Source of the DNA: Actinomycetota bacterium
GTDB taxonomy: Bacteria; Actinomycetota; Actinomycetes; Propionibacteriales; Propionibacteriaceae
Assembly: GCA_016213595.1 (NCBI GenBank)
Contig: JACRAA010000018.1
Span: 1 to 6,592, forward strand
DNA length: 6,592 nucleotides
Reading direction: 5' to 3'
How positions within the stretch are numbered: position 1 is the first letter of the stretch; each line of letters opens with the position of its first letter. The notes below the pieces were generated by a model that worked only from the letters and a program-made list of their open reading frames with translations, did not search any database and was not told where the DNA came from. Positions 4,914 through 6,592 of this stretch are shown here, in pieces. The position numbers were made by a program, and so were the translations under genes.

Positions 4914-5861
4914 TCAGCGGATGATGTCGGTTGTCTTCGCCAGGGCCAGCAGCTCTGGGTTGATATAGGTGAGGTCTCCGTGGTGCGTCAGCGCGTACTT
5001 GGAGACCTGGAGGCCGTACCCGATGCCGGCGGTGACGTCGTCATCGAGGAAGCCATGGAGCGTTGCTGCGACGAACGCGTCACCAGCACCCGGACGGTCG
5101 ACGACCGGCACCCGGACAACGTCGTAGTTCAGCTCGCCGTCGGGACCCGCGTGGTAGACCCCGTCGGTCTGGTCGGTGGAGACGACGTGCTCGGCGCCGA
5201 ACCGGTCGCGCACCTGCCGGGAGCATCCGGCCTTGTCGCCCTCGATGCCGAACACCGTCGCGGCGTCCCGTCGTGAGCAGAAGATGATCCGCGACTTCGC
5301 CGCGATGGGGCTGAGCACCTCACGGGCCTGCTCCGGGCTCCACAGCAGTCCCCGGTAGTTGACGTCGAGCGCGACGTCGATGCCACGTTCGGTCGCCGCG
5401 TCCACGAAGTAGCGGACGACCGACGCGGTGCACTCTGTGAGTGCGGCGGTGATGCCGGTGACGAAGACCAGGCGGGTGTCCAGCAGGACGTCCCAGTTGA
5501 CCATCGCAGGAGAGATCTCCCGGAACGGCGTGTGGAGGCGGTCGTACACCACCCGTGACGGCATGGGCGCCTCGCCGGGCTCCATGAAGTACAGCGCCAT
5601 CCGGCCCTCGTCGGTACGGATCATCGCTGACATGTCGATACCGACGGAGCGGAACTCGGACAGGCAGCGCTCGGCGAGGTCGGTGCGGGGGAGCCGTGAG
5701 CACCATGCGGTGCTGCGGCCGAGCTGGGACAGCAGGCCGGCCACGTTCGCCTCGGAGCAGGCCGCGGTCATCCGCAGCTGCTGGGTTCGGGCCAGTCGTT
5801 GGCCGTGGGGGACGGTGAGGCGGATCTGGCCCTCACCGATCGTTGTCAGGTCGTACCTCAT
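4914..5861 (-). CDS. PfkB-family sugar kinase, 2-keto-3-deoxygluconate kinase-like
   Basis: A 315-residue cytoplasmic ATP-dependent kinase, of normal length for ribokinase-fold enzymes. The second PfkB signature is DRPGAGDAF at 255-263, with the anion hole GAG at 258-260 and catalytic base D261. DVNYRGLLW at 166-174 resembles the DxNxRxxLW pattern of KDG kinases, better than ribokinase or fructokinase. The N-terminal signature is unusual: where relatives have Gly-Gly before xEANVA, this protein has Ala-Cys (ACSEANVA, 34-41), affecting the hinge that closes the lid in ribokinase. It also has several cysteines (35, 54, 66, 144, 195, 213). The start overlaps the upstream stop by ATGA, and AAAGGAG lies 10 nt before it. 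Likely role: phosphorylating a ketose or keto-acid that the AraD-like enzyme then processes. KDG itself is only one candidate. Other sugars remain possible, because PfkB substrate range cannot be read from sequence. Confidence 0.88.
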   Translation of the reverse strand: MRYDLTTIGEGQIRLTVPHGQRLARTQQLRMTAACSEANVAGLLSQLGRSTAWCSRLPRTDLAERCLSEFRSVGIDMSAMIRTDEGRMALYFMEPGEAPMPSRVVYDRLHTPFREISPAMVNWDVLLDTRLVFVTGITAALTECTASVVRYFVDAATERGIDVALDVNYRGLLWSPEQAREVLSPIAAKSRIIFCSRRDAATVFGIEGDKAGCSRQVRDRFGAEHVVSTDQTDGVYHAGPDGELNYDVVRVPVVDRPGAGDAFVAATLHGFLDDDVTAGIGYGLQVSKYALTHHGDLTYINPELLALAKTTDIIR

Positions 5862-6532
5862 GATCTGCTCACTCCTTTGGAAGCCTGGTCGGTGCCATAT
5901 CTGTGGGTGTAGCGGTCGTGGTTCGCCGCGATCTCGCTCGCGGGCAGGTCGGCGACCTCGCCGATCTGCATGGCCACGAACACGGTGTGGGCGACGTCCT
6001 CGACCATCACGGCCGCCTGGAGCGCTTTCGCGATCGTGGGGCCGATGGTGAAGACCCCGTGCTGGCGCATCAGGATCGCCGGCGAGCTGCCGATGCTCCG
6101 CAGCAGCTCCTCTCCGATCTCGTCGCTCCCGATCGCCGCGTACGCGCCGCAGGGGATCGGGCCCCCGAACTCGTCCGCGATCGCGGTGAGGCAGCAGGGG
6201 ATCGGCTTGCCCACGGCCGCGAAAGCCGTGGCGTAGCGGGAATGGGTGTGGATCACCGAGCGGACGTCAGCGCGTGCCCGGTAGATGGCAAGGTGCGACG
6301 CGGTGTCCGACGACGGCCCGCGGCTTCCCTCGATGACGTGTCCGTCGATGCCTACGACGACCATGTCCTCGGTCGTCATGTGCTCGTAGCGCAGCCCGGA
6401 GGGCTTGATGACGATCGTCTCGCGATCGTCCGTGATGGCCGAGAGGTTGCCTCCGGTCCACGCGACCAGGCCCTGGCGGGCGAGGTCGAGGTTGCCTTCG
6501 CAGACCTGCTCGCGCAGGTCGGTGAGCATCAT
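5858..6532 (-). CDS. AraD-like L-ribulose-5-phosphate 4-epimerase / class II aldolase
   Basis: A 224-residue cytoplasmic zinc enzyme of the class II aldolase/adducin family, near the 231 residues of E. coli AraD. Its residues fall almost exactly on AraD numbering. The phosphate-binding segments are GGN (27-29), KPSG (43-46) and SSD (74-76); H95, H97 and H158 are the zinc histidines; D120 is the AraD catalytic acid/base. Y212 in the tail motif HRYG (210-213) stands where AraD has its Tyr229. D76 is the key discriminator: AraD epimerases have Asp there, while FucA-type aldolases have the zinc-ligand Glu. This favours 4-epimerisation of a ketopentose 5-phosphate by retro-aldol cleavage and re-addition, although C-C cleavage of another sugar phosphate is possible. 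The start is one of two adjacent ATGs (6532 or 6529); AraD proteins usually begin at the second. The stop overlaps the kinase start by 4 bp. Confidence 0.9.
   Translation of the reverse strand: MMLTDLREQVCEGNLDLARQGLVAWTGGNLSAITDDRETIVIKPSGLRYEHMTTEDMVVVGIDGHVIEGSRGPSSDTASHLAIYRARADVRSVIHTHSRYATAFAAVGKPIPCCLTAIADEFGGPIPCGAYAAIGSDEIGEELLRSIGSSPAILMRQHGVFTIGPTIAKALQAAVMVEDVAHTVFVAMQIGEVADLPASEIAANHDRYTHRYGTDQASKGVSRS
5872..5878 (-). promoter_or_regulatory. Strong ribosome binding site for the kinase, inside the AraD-like gene
   Basis: AAAGGAG on the minus strand, 10 nt before the kinase ATG at 5861, lies within the last codons of the upstream gene. Together with the 4-bp ATGA overlap it indicates translational coupling of the kinase to the AraD-like gene, and decides the kinase start. 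Confidence 0.7.
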
Positions 6533-6592
6533 GTCCGTACCAATCTGTCGTCGATGACCGGCAGTCCTGCCGTCGTGAGTAGTGCTGCGATG
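6529..6592 (-). CDS. C-terminal tail of an unidentified upstream operon gene (partial)
   Basis: On the minus strand a frame open from the window edge ends in TGA at 6529-6531, overlapping the AraD-like ATG in an ATGA arrangement like the next junction. It would encode IAALLTTAGLPVIDDRLVRT, a plausible protein C-terminus (hydrophobic stretch, Pro-Val turn, charged end) that I cannot assign to a family. Against it, several codons (CTA, AGA, TTG, GTA, ACA) are uncommon for this genome, and all three minus frames are open over this short stretch. If it is not coding, this segment is the leader of the operon. An isomerase, dehydrogenase or second kinase of the pathway would be expected here. Confidence 0.4.
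   Translation of the reverse strand, partial: IAALLTTAGLPVIDDRLVRT

Noticed and set aside
1..6592. CRISPR array, tRNA, rRNA, riboswitch or insertion-sequence transposase
   Set aside because: No regularly spaced repeats, no cloverleaf or rRNA-like segments, no recognisable aptamer in the short intergenic gaps, and no transposase or integrase frame were found.

Overview
The window is high-GC DNA (about two-thirds G+C by eye) with strongly GC-biased third codon positions. It has tightly packed genes, ATGA start/stop overlaps, terminator-like hairpins without U-tracts, and a TAnnnT -10 box placed for a leaderless mRNA. Together these suggest a high-GC Actinomycetota chromosome. The genus cannot be fixed from the sequence alone.

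Layout from left to right. (1) A long hairpin (18-57), probably the terminator of a gene left of the window. (2) A ROK-family repressor (168-1349, +) with an N-terminal winged helix and the ROK zinc motif, but without the kinase catalytic site; its promoter looks leaderless. (3) A convergent MFS exporter-like gene (1438-2721, -), divergent from a small VOC/glyoxalase-fold protein (2804-3187, +). The two share an 82-bp intergenic region with a 17-bp palindrome. (4) A 56-residue, very acidic, probably disordered protein (3277-3447, -). (5) A strong hairpin (3498-3535). (6) A minus-strand sugar operon transcribed from right to left: the tail of an unidentified gene (6529-6592), an AraD-like L-ribulose-5-phosphate 4-epimerase/class II aldolase (5858-6532), a PfkB-family sugar kinase resembling 2-keto-3-deoxygluconate kinases (4914-5861), and a sugar-porter-like MFS permease (3554-4903). 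The operon genes overlap by 4 bp or lie 10 bp apart, and the operon ends at the hairpin.

The operon reads as a small uptake, phosphorylation and epimerisation/cleavage route for a sugar or sugar acid. It pairs an AraD-type enzyme with a PfkB kinase instead of the usual FGGY ribulokinase. The ROK protein is a candidate regulator, but it is separated from the operon by the exporter/VOC pair, so that link is inference.

The most distinctive structural observation is a 42-bp imperfect direct repeat (36/42 identical): 1383-1424 and 3274-3315. The right copy is the 3' end of the acidic gene (last 12 codons, stop and 3 bp). The left copy is a decayed duplicate of that tail lying just beyond the exporter stop. 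The repeats bracket the exporter/VOC pair as a 1,891-bp unit, suggesting that this pair was inserted at, or rearranged into, the 3' end of the acidic gene.
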